22,351 bases of DNA from a virus. The notes below the pieces were generated by a model that was not told where the DNA came from, did not search any database, and saw only the letters and a program-made list of their open reading frames with translations. Position numbers and translations under genes: made by a program. This document shows positions 1-5,648 of the stretch, one piece after another. The stretch covers positions 1-22,351 of the IMG/VR virus record IMGVR_UViG_3300007363_000119; one strand, given 5' to 3'. Numbering within the stretch: position 1 is the first letter of the stretch; every line of letters starts with the position of its first letter.

Positions 1-7
1 GAAAAAA

Positions 8-307
8 ATGACAGCATACAGCGAAATAGAAAAGATGATCATTGATTTTAACACACAAGTTTTATCCTTAGCGCAGCAGAATCAGGATTTGAAGATTGAA
101 AACGCAGATCTTAAGAGCAGAGCTTACGCAGTAGAAAACAATAAGTTAAGAGAAGAAAACAAACGACTTAACAAGCTACTAGAAGCATACAAAGCAAAAG
201 CGGATTTATTGATTGAGCGAGTAAGGCCGCATGATTCTGACATGTGGCCGGGGGATGATGAGATTTTAAAAGCTGAAGAAGCCAAAACATTAAGGGTGAT
301 AAAGTAA
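8..307 (+). CDS. Small coiled-coil protein, function unknown
   Basis: This 99-residue protein is dominated by a coiled coil from about residue 20 to 72, rich in Leu, Lys, Glu and Asn with regular heptad spacing (LREENKRLNKLLEAY at 47-61). An acidic tail follows. No enzyme motif is visible. The sequence resembles a leucine zipper, but there is no basic DNA-contact region directly before it, so a transcription-factor call is not supported. It probably self-associates or binds another phage protein. Its TAA overlaps the ATG of the next gene by one base (TAATG), so the two are likely translationally coupled. It starts only 7 bases into the window, so a longer upstream start cannot be excluded. 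Confidence 0.7.
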   Translation: MTAYSEIEKMIIDFNTQVLSLAQQNQDLKIENADLKSRAYAVENNKLREENKRLNKLLEAYKAKADLLIERVRPHDSDMWPGDDEILKAEEAKTLRVIK

Positions 308-771
308 TGAGAAAATCGCCGCTAAAAAGAGTAAGCAACAAGCGAAAGGCAGAACTGCAGACAGGAGTTAGGCGTATTAGTCCAGCAAAGGAGGTTTCAA
401 CTTTCTTGAATAAGGGAAAGAAGCGAATCCAAAGCCGTAAAGTCTGGGTAGGTGATGTTCTCTGTGACTCGCAGTGGGAAGCAGATAAATATATAGAGCT
501 TTTATGGTTAGAGAAAGCAGGAAGGGTAACTAACTTACAAGATCATAAAATTATAACTTTTAGAATTTTCAACGAAGCTGGAAACCATAAGCAATATCAG
601 ATCAATATAGATTTTGAATTCTTTGATAAAGATCTTAATCGATGGGTGCGGCATGACAGGAAATCCACAAAGAAATTAGTTAAAAGGAATCAAGCCGAAT
701 GGCTAGCGAGATGGGAGCTTCTGAAATTTGCAGAGCCAGATTTTCAATATGAATTGGAGTATATGAGATGA
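307..771 (+). CDS. DUF1064-like predicted PD-(D/E)XK endonuclease
   Basis: This 154-residue protein starts with a very basic stretch (residues 1-45). It then shows the pattern I associate with the DUF1064 phage family: a DSxWEADKY motif at 54-62, a helix LLWLEKAGRVTNLQ at 65-78, a strand ending in IDFEFFD at 101-107, and DRK at 117-119. The Glu of the WEAD motif, D102, D117 and K119 could form a PD-(D/E)XK-type metal centre. Known members are small phage proteins thought to be nucleases or resolvase-like enzymes of phage DNA metabolism. Function is inferred from the pattern only. It is coupled to both neighbours: its ATG overlaps the upstream TAA, and its TGA overlaps the next ATG (ATGA). Confidence 0.6.
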   Translation: MRKSPLKRVSNKRKAELQTGVRRISPAKEVSTFLNKGKKRIQSRKVWVGDVLCDSQWEADKYIELLWLEKAGRVTNLQDHKIITFRIFNEAGNHKQYQINIDFEFFDKDLNRWVRHDRKSTKKLVKRNQAEWLARWELLKFAEPDFQYELEYMR

Positions 772-1037
772 AAAACAAAATTGATTTTGATTTAAGCCTC
801 AATGGTGATGCGCTTTATTATGAAAATATTCGCAAATGGTTTGAGCATCACGAATCAGCCGACAGTATAAGATTCGATAATGAACAGAGGCCGATATCGG
901 CAACCTATAATGCCCCTTCAGCATGGGATTTTCAGCAAATGAAAAAAATAGATTCAGTTCTTAGGGAAGCTGGAAACAATCCCACCGCTGAAAACCTCAA
1001 GGCTATTACTGACATATTAACGGAGGTGGAACAATGA
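768..1037 (+). CDS. Small acidic hypothetical protein
   Basis: An 89-residue protein that I do not recognise. It is soluble-looking, with aromatic residues in the first half (YYENIRKWFEHH at 17-28) and a helical second half (AWDFQQMKKIDSVLREAG). There are no cysteine pairs, membrane segments or nucleotide-binding motifs. The start is supported by GGAG at 756-759, eight bases upstream, and by the ATGA overlap with the preceding gene. The stop overlaps the next start in the same way. Its position in a run of short overlapping genes suggests an accessory early gene. Confidence 0.6.
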   Translation: MKNKIDFDLSLNGDALYYENIRKWFEHHESADSIRFDNEQRPISATYNAPSAWDFQQMKKIDSVLREAGNNPTAENLKAITDILTEVEQ

Positions 1038-1222
1038 ATCAAGTAAGAGTACTAGGCAATCTTGAAAGCGCAAGTGTGGAAGGTAAGCACTTTATAGCAG
1101 ACGTTGAGAAAGATTACTGCATAGTGAATTTAGAAAACTATACTTTTAAGTTTGACCGGACGCAGTTTGATAACATGGAAACTTTGATCGAACTTTGCCG
1201 GGGGATTTGGGAAATTGATTAA
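1034..1222 (+). CDS. Small hypothetical protein
   Basis: A 62-residue protein of unknown function, with alternating hydrophobic strands (VRVLGNL, YCIVNLENYTFKF) suggesting a small beta-rich fold, followed by a helix (METLIELCRGIWEI). It has a strong GGAGG at 1022-1026, eight bases before its ATG, inside the end of the upstream gene, and an ATGA overlap with that gene. The downstream gene starts within its last codons. Confidence 0.55.
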   Translation: MNQVRVLGNLESASVEGKHFIADVEKDYCIVNLENYTFKFDRTQFDNMETLIELCRGIWEID

Positions 1223-1412
1223 GAAGCGAAAAGGTTTCACCGTGAAATACAAGCCAACAAAGCTTAATGCTGATATGGAGCGAGCTATCTGTGATGAGCA
1301 AATCGATTACTACAGCAAAAAACTTTACTACTTAACAGAAGCTAGGCATGTAGCAAAAGCAAGGCAGCACTTAGATCACTGGATACGCAGAAGAAAGGCT
1401 TTGGATAAATGA
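1215..1412 (+). CDS. Small basic hypothetical protein (TTG start)
   Basis: A 65-residue, strongly basic helical protein (Lys/Arg-rich start MIKKRKGF and HWIRRRKALDK end), which could bind nucleic acid; no family is recognised. The TTG start at 1215 is chosen because GGGGG at 1200-1204 lies at good spacing and because it overlaps the preceding stop by eight bases. The next in-frame ATG is near 1275 and would remove a third of the protein. Its stop overlaps the next ATG. Confidence 0.5.
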   Translation: MIKKRKGFTVKYKPTKLNADMERAICDEQIDYYSKKLYYLTEARHVAKARQHLDHWIRRRKALDK

Positions 1413-1891
1413 TTAAGCTCAAAATAATATTACTTTTAAAACTAGCCTTGCAGCCTCAGCAAGTAGAAAGCTTTTTATTATCTCATGGAATCAAAGCCAG
1501 AGTTAAGATTGTTGATTTGTCTCAGCCGTTAGTTTTAGGGAATCAGTTGGACTATTTTTACACTTTAGAAACAGCATTTAGAAGCAAAAAAAGTACTTAC
1601 ATTCATGTTTTTACAGACCCATTTTTAGACAAAGAAAGCAAAGAGAACATGCTTGGGCTTGCAAAAAGTAAGACACGCTTTAGCCATTCCGTTTTCAATA
1701 ATGAAAATTCAGCGGGGTTGGCACGTACAATTCATTCCTGGGTTGCTTTTTTGCATGAATTAGGCCACAGCATTTTAAAATTAAAGCATACAAAAAACTG
1801 TGTAACCGTTATGGATGAAGCAGCTATGGCCTGCCCGAATATCGCAGAGCTAACTTTTACAAAACAGCAGTCAAGGATAATGAAAAAATGA
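1409..1891 (+). CDS. Putative metzincin/archaemetzincin-like zinc metalloprotease
   Basis: This 160-residue protein contains HELGH at 116-120, the classic HExxH zinc-protease motif, with E117 as likely general base. It is followed by H127, C131 and a Met-turn-like TVMD at 133-136. Upstream, the strand YIHVFTDPFLD (64-74) and GLAKSKTRFSHSVF (83-96) fit the edge-strand region of small metzincins. In canonical metzincins the third His is six residues after the second (HExxHxxGxxH). Here it is seven, and the usual Gly is absent. The Cys-rich end (CVTVMD, then MACPN) recalls archaemetzincins, but their full cysteine pattern is not present. The N-terminus is hydrophobic (IILLLKLAL) but is not a convincing signal peptide. 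A protease in this early block could act on host or phage proteins. The fold assignment is inference. Confidence 0.55.
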   Translation: MIKLKIILLLKLALQPQQVESFLLSHGIKARVKIVDLSQPLVLGNQLDYFYTLETAFRSKKSTYIHVFTDPFLDKESKENMLGLAKSKTRFSHSVFNNENSAGLARTIHSWVAFLHELGHSILKLKHTKNCVTVMDEAAMACPNIAELTFTKQQSRIMKK

Positions 1892-2463
1892 CTAAAAAAA
1901 CAGAACTAAAAATAGCTACTGAGATAGGCAGGAATGTTGCGGATTATATTTATGTGAAATGTCACGAAAAGATGTGGATGAATAGTTGTGGATGCTTAAG
2001 GCAGATAGAGCAAATCTGTCAAGTTCCAAGACCACATTTAGCAGCGGTGGAAGCAACAATTGATGAGGTAGGGAAAGAAGATAGCGGTAGTGAATTAACA
2101 GCTAAAGAACTAGTACAAAAGCTTGAAGAGTGGCAAGAGAACGAAGCTAAAGAGCATGGCTTGACTCATGAGGAAGCCACAATTCTTAAAAACCTTTTTG
2201 AAAAAGCCGAATCCCTAATCCAAGCACAGGGAGAAGTAGAAGATAGATGGATTCCGGTGAGTGAGAGATTGCCAGAGCTTAACAAAGATGTGCTTTGGTT
2301 AAATAAATACGGTGATATGGCGGTATCATGCTTAGAAAAAGGTTGGACAAATCTTTTACGTGTTCAATGGGGAGAGGCCGGAATGCTTGAGCTTGAATAC
2401 CTTACCCACTGGCAACCCTTACCTACCCCACCCCGCACAAAAGATAAAAAGGAAGGTGAATGA
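1888..2463 (+). CDS. DUF551 domain protein
   Basis: This 191-residue protein ends in a DUF551-type domain at about 121-182. It opens with WIPVSERLPE and closes with THWQPLPTPP, the two hallmark blocks of that family, common in phages and prophages of Gram-negative bacteria and of unknown biochemical role. The N-terminal part (1-118) is helical. It has cysteines at 25, 34, 36 and 44 and a coiled-coil-like stretch (AKELVQKLEEWQENEAKEH), which may mediate pairing. An ATGA overlap joins it to the metzincin-like gene upstream and another joins it to the gene downstream. Confidence 0.75.
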   Translation: MTKKTELKIATEIGRNVADYIYVKCHEKMWMNSCGCLRQIEQICQVPRPHLAAVEATIDEVGKEDSGSELTAKELVQKLEEWQENEAKEHGLTHEEATILKNLFEKAESLIQAQGEVEDRWIPVSERLPELNKDVLWLNKYGDMAVSCLEKGWTNLLRVQWGEAGMLELEYLTHWQPLPTPPRTKDKKEGE

Positions 2464-2894
2464 TGAATGAGAAGAGACATCTGATTTACGAGATAGCGGA
2501 AAAACTAAACTGGCAAGTGGAAGTTGATTTTGATGATTTAGAACTAGAATCTAAGGCATATAAGGCAGGGTTGTTATTTGACCAATACCACACGCTTATG
2601 TGGGATAAAGAGGGCAATGCAAGCGAAGCGGAAGCTTTAGACTCTCTACTCGCAAAGCTTCAATCGATTGTGTGCCCTGAACTCTCAGCCCTGAAACGCA
2701 AGCTAGAAATAACAGAATCAGTACTAGAGCAAGCACAAAAGGATTTTGAAAAGCAGGTAAAAGAAAAAGAAATAGCGGCGTTTGAGGCAGCGAGGGAAGT
2801 TAAGGGAAATAGACCGCCTTTTACTGAGATATTTTCTGACTATATTTACCCAACATACGAAGATTATATAAAGGAGAAAGAGAAAAATGATTAG
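2460..2894 (+). CDS. Coiled-coil hypothetical protein
   Basis: A 144-residue protein with an N-terminal helical and acidic region and a coiled coil at about 73-116 (ELSALKRKLEITESVLEQ). The C-terminus, EDYIKEKEKND, is encoded partly by a repeated ribosome-binding cassette that serves the next gene, so the last residues may be dictated by that signal more than by protein function. Start: ATG at 2460 (ATGATG, with GGAAGG upstream); the second ATG at 2463 is an equally possible start. The family is not recognised. Confidence 0.6.
   Translation: MMNEKRHLIYEIAEKLNWQVEVDFDDLELESKAYKAGLLFDQYHTLMWDKEGNASEAEALDSLLAKLQSIVCPELSALKRKLEITESVLEQAQKDFEKQVKEKEIAAFEAAREVKGNRPPFTEIFSDYIYPTYEDYIKEKEKND
2870..2886 (+). 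promoter_or_regulatory. Repeated RBS cassette, copy 1
   Basis: AAAGGAGAAAGAGA (2870-2883) followed by AAA lies directly before the ATG at 2887. The same 14 bases recur at 3075-3088 and 3298-3311. It sits inside the 3' coding end of the preceding gene, where it encodes IKEKEK. Confidence 0.75.
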
Positions 2895-3093
2895 CATAAA
2901 AGACGCTCTATATGAGCTAACCGTGAAATTAAGTAAACCGCCAAAGAGTATTACACTAAGGGAATACGATTTTAATAAGCTAAACTATGAACTGGCTCAA
3001 ATTCAAACAATTGGGCATCCCGGTTCAGGTACTATCGACCCTAACAGAATATGGGTTCATGACATTGAAGTAATAAAGGAGAAAGAGAAATGA
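2887..3093 (+). CDS. Small hypothetical protein
   Basis: A 68-residue protein of unknown function (ISIKDALYELTVKL, then GHPGSGTIDPNRIWV). It overlaps the preceding gene by eight bases and is preceded by RBS cassette copy 1. Its own C-terminus again reads IKEKEK, because RBS cassette copy 2 overlaps its last codons. The stop TGA overlaps the next ATG. Confidence 0.55.
   Translation: MISIKDALYELTVKLSKPPKSITLREYDFNKLNYELAQIQTIGHPGSGTIDPNRIWVHDIEVIKEKEK
3075..3089 (+). promoter_or_regulatory. Repeated RBS cassette, copy 2
   Basis: AAAGGAGAAAGAGAA immediately precedes the ATG at 3090. GGAG (3078-3081) is spaced eight bases from the start. It is identical over 14 bases to copies 1 and 3. Confidence 0.75.
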
Positions 3094-3299
3094 TTAAAGC
3101 AGTACATTCTAAAAAGTATCCTAAAAGATTCTCCAGAGCAAAGCGTAAAATCCTCAGAGCTAGAGATATTCGAATATGCAAGATAATCACGCAGGTGCTT
3201 AACACGCCATACTTGACAGTTGATTATGATGAAGCATTTAAGAATTACATAATTTATGGACAAGGAGTCGTAAAGATTCCTATGGACTATTCAATTTAA
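3090..3299 (+). CDS. Small basic hypothetical protein
   Basis: A 69-residue protein with a very basic N-terminal half (HSKKYPKRFSRAKRKILRARD at about 5-25) and a more hydrophobic, acidic C-terminal half. The basic part could contact nucleic acid, but no family is recognised. The start is fixed by RBS cassette copy 2 and the ATGA overlap. Its TAA stop falls inside RBS cassette copy 3. Confidence 0.55.
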   Translation: MIKAVHSKKYPKRFSRAKRKILRARDIRICKIITQVLNTPYLTVDYDEAFKNYIIYGQGVVKIPMDYSI

Positions 3300-3311
3300 A
3301 GGAGAAAGAGA
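3298..3311 (+). promoter_or_regulatory. Repeated RBS cassette, copy 3
   Basis: AAAGGAGAAAGAGA directly before the ATG at 3312, the start of a 14-codon minigene. The first three bases of the cassette overlap the preceding TAA (3297-3299). A related but shorter purine run (AAAAGGAGAGAGG, 3950-3962) precedes the ATG at 3966. Confidence 0.7.
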
Positions 3312-3356
3312 ATGAATAAACTATCAGACAAGCTAAAAGAGGCGGTGAAGAAGTGA
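3312..3356 (+). CDS. 14-codon minigene, likely translational coupler
   Basis: A short reading frame, MNKLSDKLKEAVKK, begins at an ATG with a strong SD from cassette copy 3. It ends in TGA at 3354-3356, overlapping the GTG start of the next gene (GTGA). The peptide is a basic amphipathic helix. It may be a leader that delivers ribosomes to the weak GTG start of the PLA2-like gene, or the remnant of a longer gene. No peptide function can be claimed. Confidence 0.4.
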   Translation: MNKLSDKLKEAVKK

Positions 3357-3706
3357 GATGCAAAGATTGCGGATGTCTTGAGAATGTACATGCAGCAACC
3401 GGACTCTGTTTTGATTGTGCTATTGGAAAGGTTAATGATGACCCCAACTACTGCGGATTAGGTAAAATAACTACAGATGAGCATGACCCCTTCTGGCAGT
3501 CTGCCTGCGTAGACCACGATTTAAACATGAGCCACAAGCGTAAATCAGCACTGGGCACAGCCTTAGAGTTCACAGTAGACGTACTTAACACAGCAGTTAT
3601 CAACACAGCTAAAGCAGCTTACTCAGTTGCGCTTGCACCAGTCTACATACTTATCGGCGGTGGTGGTGGATTGATTAGGGATATTTATAAGAGGTGGAAG
3701 AAATGA
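3353..3706 (+). CDS. Zinc-finger / phospholipase A2-like / membrane protein
   Basis: This 117-residue protein has three parts. Residues 3-22 hold two cysteine pairs (C3-x2-C6 and C19-x2-C22), a likely zinc knuckle. Residues 33-56 read YCGLGK, then DPFWQSACVDHD. This matches the two signature elements of secreted PLA2 enzymes: the YCGxG calcium loop and the CxxHD catalytic helix, with H55/D56 as candidate catalytic pair. Residues about 69-106 are hydrophobic and Ala/Val/Ile/Gly-rich, a likely membrane segment, and end in basic RDIYKRWKK. No signal peptide is seen. PLA2 function would mean calcium-dependent hydrolysis of phospholipids at the sn-2 position. The domain is short and the match rests on two motifs, so this is a hypothesis. 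The GTG start overlaps the minigene stop; the alternative starts are worse. Confidence 0.5.
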   Translation: MRCKDCGCLENVHAATGLCFDCAIGKVNDDPNYCGLGKITTDEHDPFWQSACVDHDLNMSHKRKSALGTALEFTVDVLNTAVINTAKAAYSVALAPVYILIGGGGGLIRDIYKRWKK

Positions 3707-3936
3707 TTAAAACACCAAATAGCTTAACAGATGAAATTGACAGGTTAATGAAAGAGGCTATCGACAGAGAGAATACGCTCTTAGGTGGTCTTATAGCTAG
3801 ATTCATGCGAGAGCATAATCTGACAATAGATGAGGTTTGTATTGTGAGACAAATGACCCCAGAAGGGTGCGCAGTTTACCCCGGTTTGCGGTCAGTTTAT
3901 GACAAGCTGCCAGTCATTACACCACCGGAGGATTGA
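3703..3936 (+). CDS. Small hypothetical protein
   Basis: A 77-residue, mostly helical acidic protein of unknown function (SLTDEIDRLMKEAIDRENTLL, then GLIARFMREHNLTIDEVC). The ATG at 3703 is preferred over the in-frame GTG at 3694: it makes the ATGA overlap with the preceding stop, and GAGGTGG at 3691-3697 is then a well-spaced SD. The stop TGA shares its last base with the ATG of a 9-codon minigene. Confidence 0.55.
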   Translation: MIKTPNSLTDEIDRLMKEAIDRENTLLGGLIARFMREHNLTIDEVCIVRQMTPEGCAVYPGLRSVYDKLPVITPPED

Positions 3937-3965
3937 TGATTACTAAACCAAAAGGAGAGAGGTAG
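3936..3965 (+). other. 9-codon minigene bridging two genes
   Basis: ATG at 3936 (overlapping the previous TGA by one base, with CGGAGGA at 3926-3932 upstream) encodes MITKPKGER and stops with TAG at 3963-3965. That stop directly abuts the ATG of the next gene. The minigene also contains the purine-rich SD of that gene. It is likely a coupling device or gene remnant; expression is unproven. Confidence 0.35.
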
Positions 3966-4178
3966 ATGAGCGAACCCATAGCATTAAGAACCTATGAAGC
4001 TCCCTATTACTGTCAAAATTGCCATGCAAGTCATAACTATAAGTTCCCCTTTGGTACAATAGCGGCAGCGAAAGATATGCGTTGTAAAAACTGCGGGGTT
4101 TCGAAAAAGGAAATAATGGATTTTATCGCAGAAGAACATAAAAATCACATGGGAGGGCAGCTCGCAAAGCCCTTATGA
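3966..4178 (+). CDS. Small zinc-ribbon protein
   Basis: This 70-residue protein has two CxxC knuckles, C16-x2-C19 (YYCQNCHAS) and C40-x2-C43 (MRCKNCG), about 20 residues apart. They would bind one zinc ion as a ribbon, and a helical acidic tail follows. Such proteins commonly bind nucleic acid or protein partners; the specific role is unknown. The start has AAGGAGAGAGG just upstream. The stop overlaps the ATG of the HNH gene (ATGA), so the pair is probably co-translated. Confidence 0.6.
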   Translation: MSEPIALRTYEAPYYCQNCHASHNYKFPFGTIAAAKDMRCKNCGVSKKEIMDFIAEEHKNHMGGQLAKPL

Positions 4179-4450
4179 GTGACTACGCCAGACGCAGAAA
4201 GAGGTTCAGGCGTAAGATTTGGGAATCGTCTGAAAAGAAATGTTTTTACTGTAGAATTGATTTGGTTTGGGGTGGAGATCCAAAGGCCGACAATGCTTTT
4301 ACGATAGAACATCTCAAAGCGAGAGTTTATGGAGGCAAAACGAACCGAGCTAATTGCAGGGCTGCTTGTAATAAATGTAACAGGGAAAAAGGTTGTAAAA
4401 ATATGCTTGAGTTTCTGGTGCAAAAGGACAAAGACCGAAAAGCTAGTTAA
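4175..4450 (+). CDS. HNH endonuclease
   Basis: A 91-residue compact HNH nuclease. After a basic leader (RRRKRFRRK), C23-x2-C26 (CFYC) and C65-x2-C68 (CNKC) form the structural zinc site. TIEHLKARVYGG at 43-54 gives the catalytic His (H46), and N60 with CNREKG (68-73) complete the motif. The size and the zinc pairs fit phage HNH proteins that nick or cut DNA. Many tailed phages carry an HNH gene just upstream of the terminases, where it can assist packaging, and this copy sits about 700 bases before the small terminase. It overlaps the zinc-ribbon gene by four bases. Confidence 0.85.
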   Translation: MSDYARRRKRFRRKIWESSEKKCFYCRIDLVWGGDPKADNAFTIEHLKARVYGGKTNRANCRAACNKCNREKGCKNMLEFLVQKDKDRKAS

Positions 4451-4472
4451 ATTTTAAGAAGTAAAAAACAAT

Positions 4473-4480
4473 AAGGAGGA
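4473..4480 (+). promoter_or_regulatory. Strong Shine-Dalgarno of the lipoprotein gene
   Basis: AAGGAGGA lies four bases before the ATG at 4485. It is the longest SD match in the early block and occurs in one of its few true intergenic gaps (4451-4484), implying independent and efficient initiation. Confidence 0.65.
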
Positions 4481-4484
4481 CTAA

Positions 4485-4706
4485 ATGAAATACACAATAA
4501 TACTAACTTTACTTTTATCAGGTTGTGTAAATACTTACTCTAAGCAGGAGGTGGATAAATATCTAACAGATATAAACCAAGAATTCATGCGCCATCAAGC
4601 ATACATAGCGCAACTAAATAACGAAGTATTCAAAGCAAACATAGAGAAGGGTAAGAAGTCAGGCTGTAAAAAAATAATCCTCACTACCGGGGAATGTACA
4701 GCATAA
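4485..4706 (+). CDS. Small lipoprotein
   Basis: This 73-residue protein begins with a short lipoprotein signal: MKYT, a hydrophobic run IILTLLL, then the lipobox LSGC with lipidated C14. The residue after the cysteine is Val, with no Asp retention signal, so outer-membrane sorting is plausible. The mature part is a helical coiled coil (about 19-50) with two further cysteines near the end (C61, C71). Phage lipoproteins of this size can be Rz1-type spanins or superinfection-exclusion proteins. No overlapping Rz partner and no proline-rich region are seen, so the role stays open. Confidence 0.65.
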   Translation: MKYTIILTLLLSGCVNTYSKQEVDKYLTDINQEFMRHQAYIAQLNNEVFKANIEKGKKSGCKKIILTTGECTA

Positions 4707-4709
4707 ATA

Positions 4710-5132
4710 ATGAAATTAAACATAATAAGCAAAAAGTTAATGATAGATAGCTTACTAACAGAGCAAGTACAGGGATCAACCCATTATCATAACTCAGTAA
4801 GCCCAGAGCACCGTCTACTCTGGGCCATGCTATCAAGAGCAATAGAGGACTCAATCGGTAACGTAGGGGCAAACATTAACGAATACGAAACCCCTACAAT
4901 CATAAGAGATGCTTACTGCTGGATTATGTATCCCAAATGGCTAAAGGACTATCACCTATTTTCATTCGAAAACGTATGCCAAGAGCTTGAAATAAACCCC
5001 TTAATAATCCGTAAATTCGTAGCAAACCAAAACAAAAAGCCGATTGATCAAAGGTCATACCGGGGCAGAATGAGAAACTATACTAAAGCACACAACAAAA
5101 AAGGCGCAGGCAGGCCAAAACAAATCGTTTAA
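4710..5132 (+). CDS. Conserved phage protein upstream of terminase
   Basis: This 140-residue protein resembles a widespread but uncharacterised phage family. Its helical core carries HRLLWAMLSRAIEDSIG (34-50), RDAYCWIM (66-73) and FSFENVCQELEINPLIIRKFV (84-104). The last block looks like a helix-turn-helix. The tail is very basic (RSYRGRMRNY) and ends in GAGRPK (132-137), an AT-hook-like element. DNA binding is therefore likely by inference. It starts three bases after the preceding stop with no SD, suggesting re-initiation. Immediately after its stop comes the 19-base repeat that precedes the small terminase gene. Confidence 0.55.
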   Translation: MKLNIISKKLMIDSLLTEQVQGSTHYHNSVSPEHRLLWAMLSRAIEDSIGNVGANINEYETPTIIRDAYCWIMYPKWLKDYHLFSFENVCQELEINPLIIRKFVANQNKKPIDQRSYRGRMRNYTKAHNKKGAGRPKQIV

Positions 5133-5146
5133 CCTATCCAAGAATT
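5128..5146 (+). repeat. 19-base leader repeat, copy A (upstream of terS)
   Basis: TTTAACCTATCCAAGAATT occurs here and, identical over all 19 bases, at 13595-13613. In both places it directly follows a gene end and begins 44 or 45 bases before a start codon without an SD. It is a candidate promoter or operator of the late genes. No clear -35/-10 pair of host type is shared downstream of both copies. Confidence 0.6.
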
Positions 5147-5157
5147 AATAAGGTATG

Positions 5158-5176
5158 CCCATTAATAATAAATGGG
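5158..5176 (+). promoter_or_regulatory. Inverted repeat enclosing the terS start codon
   Basis: CCCATT (5158-5163) and AATGGG (5171-5176) are perfect complements around a seven-base loop. The ATG at 5172-5174 lies within the right arm. No SD is visible upstream. The hairpin could hold translation of the small terminase down, or simply be chance in AT-rich DNA. Confidence 0.35.
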
Positions 5177-5648
5177 AAAAGGTGGACGACCTAGAATCTT
5201 CAATTCAAAAATAGAAGATAAAATACTAGAAAGATTAGAGAATGGAGAGTCAGCGAGATCAATCTGCTTAGATGAAGATATGCCTTGCTGGTCTACATTA
5301 TGCAAACACTTAAGAGAAAACCTAGAGTTTTCAAACCAATACGCACGTGCGAAGCAATACGGAATAGAGCACAGGTTGGATGAGGCTTATACAAGGGCAT
5401 TAGACGAAAGCCGGGATGTCATTGAGGACGTAGTTCACAAAGAAAATGAGGACGGCTCAATCACTGAATTTGTTAAGAAGAAATCAGATAACACGGCGGT
5501 ACAGCGTGACAAGCTAATAATAGACCTAATCAAATGGGAAGCCTCAAGACTTCATTCTAAGAAGTACGGCGACAAGATCCAGCAAGAAGTATCAGGACCT
5601 GAAGGAAAAGACTTAATACCAGTAATTAATATCAAAATAGAAAAGTGA
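5172..5648 (+). CDS. terS: Terminase small subunit (Sf6 gp1-like)
   Basis: This 158-residue protein has the layout of Sf6-type small terminases. A GGRPRIF start is followed by an N-terminal helix-turn-helix (IEDKILERLENGESARSICLDEDMPCWSTLCKHLREN, about 14-50), then EFSNQYARAKQYGIEHRLDEA (52-72), a central oligomerisation helix region, and the terminal block WEASRLHSKKYGDK (about 126-139). In the family it forms a ring that recognises the packaging site and recruits the large subunit. It lies directly upstream of the large terminase and overlaps it (GTGA). Recognition rests on sequence pattern and position. Confidence 0.85.
   Translation: MGKGGRPRIFNSKIEDKILERLENGESARSICLDEDMPCWSTLCKHLRENLEFSNQYARAKQYGIEHRLDEAYTRALDESRDVIEDVVHKENEDGSITEFVKKKSDNTAVQRDKLIIDLIKWEASRLHSKKYGDKIQQEVSGPEGKDLIPVINIKIEK

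Noticed and set aside
8-307. bZIP-like transcription factor
   Set aside because: The leucine heptads lack the adjacent basic DNA-contact region, and such factors are not expected in phages.
3694-3702. GTG start for the 77-residue protein downstream of the PLA2-like gene
   Set aside because: The GTG is part of the GAGGTGG ribosome-binding run for the ATG at 3703, which also forms the ATGA overlap.
4145-4423. A 92-residue reading frame on the minus strand
   Set aside because: It is fully antisense to the HNH gene, which has a clear nuclease motif, and shows no recognisable protein features. The same applies to the other minus-strand frames (for example 3057-3263, 4684-4872, 8648-8947, 9497-9730, 12711-12974, 14154-14378, 20452-20730, 21324-21536).
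4485-4706. Rz1-type spanin for the small lipoprotein
   Set aside because: It has a lipobox, but there is no overlapping Rz gene, no proline-rich region, and no endolysin or holin nearby.
5128-5156. Host sigma-70 promoter built on the 19-base repeat
   Set aside because: TTTAAC could be a -35 box, but no common -10 box follows at the same spacing in both copies, so I keep it as an unassigned regulatory repeat.
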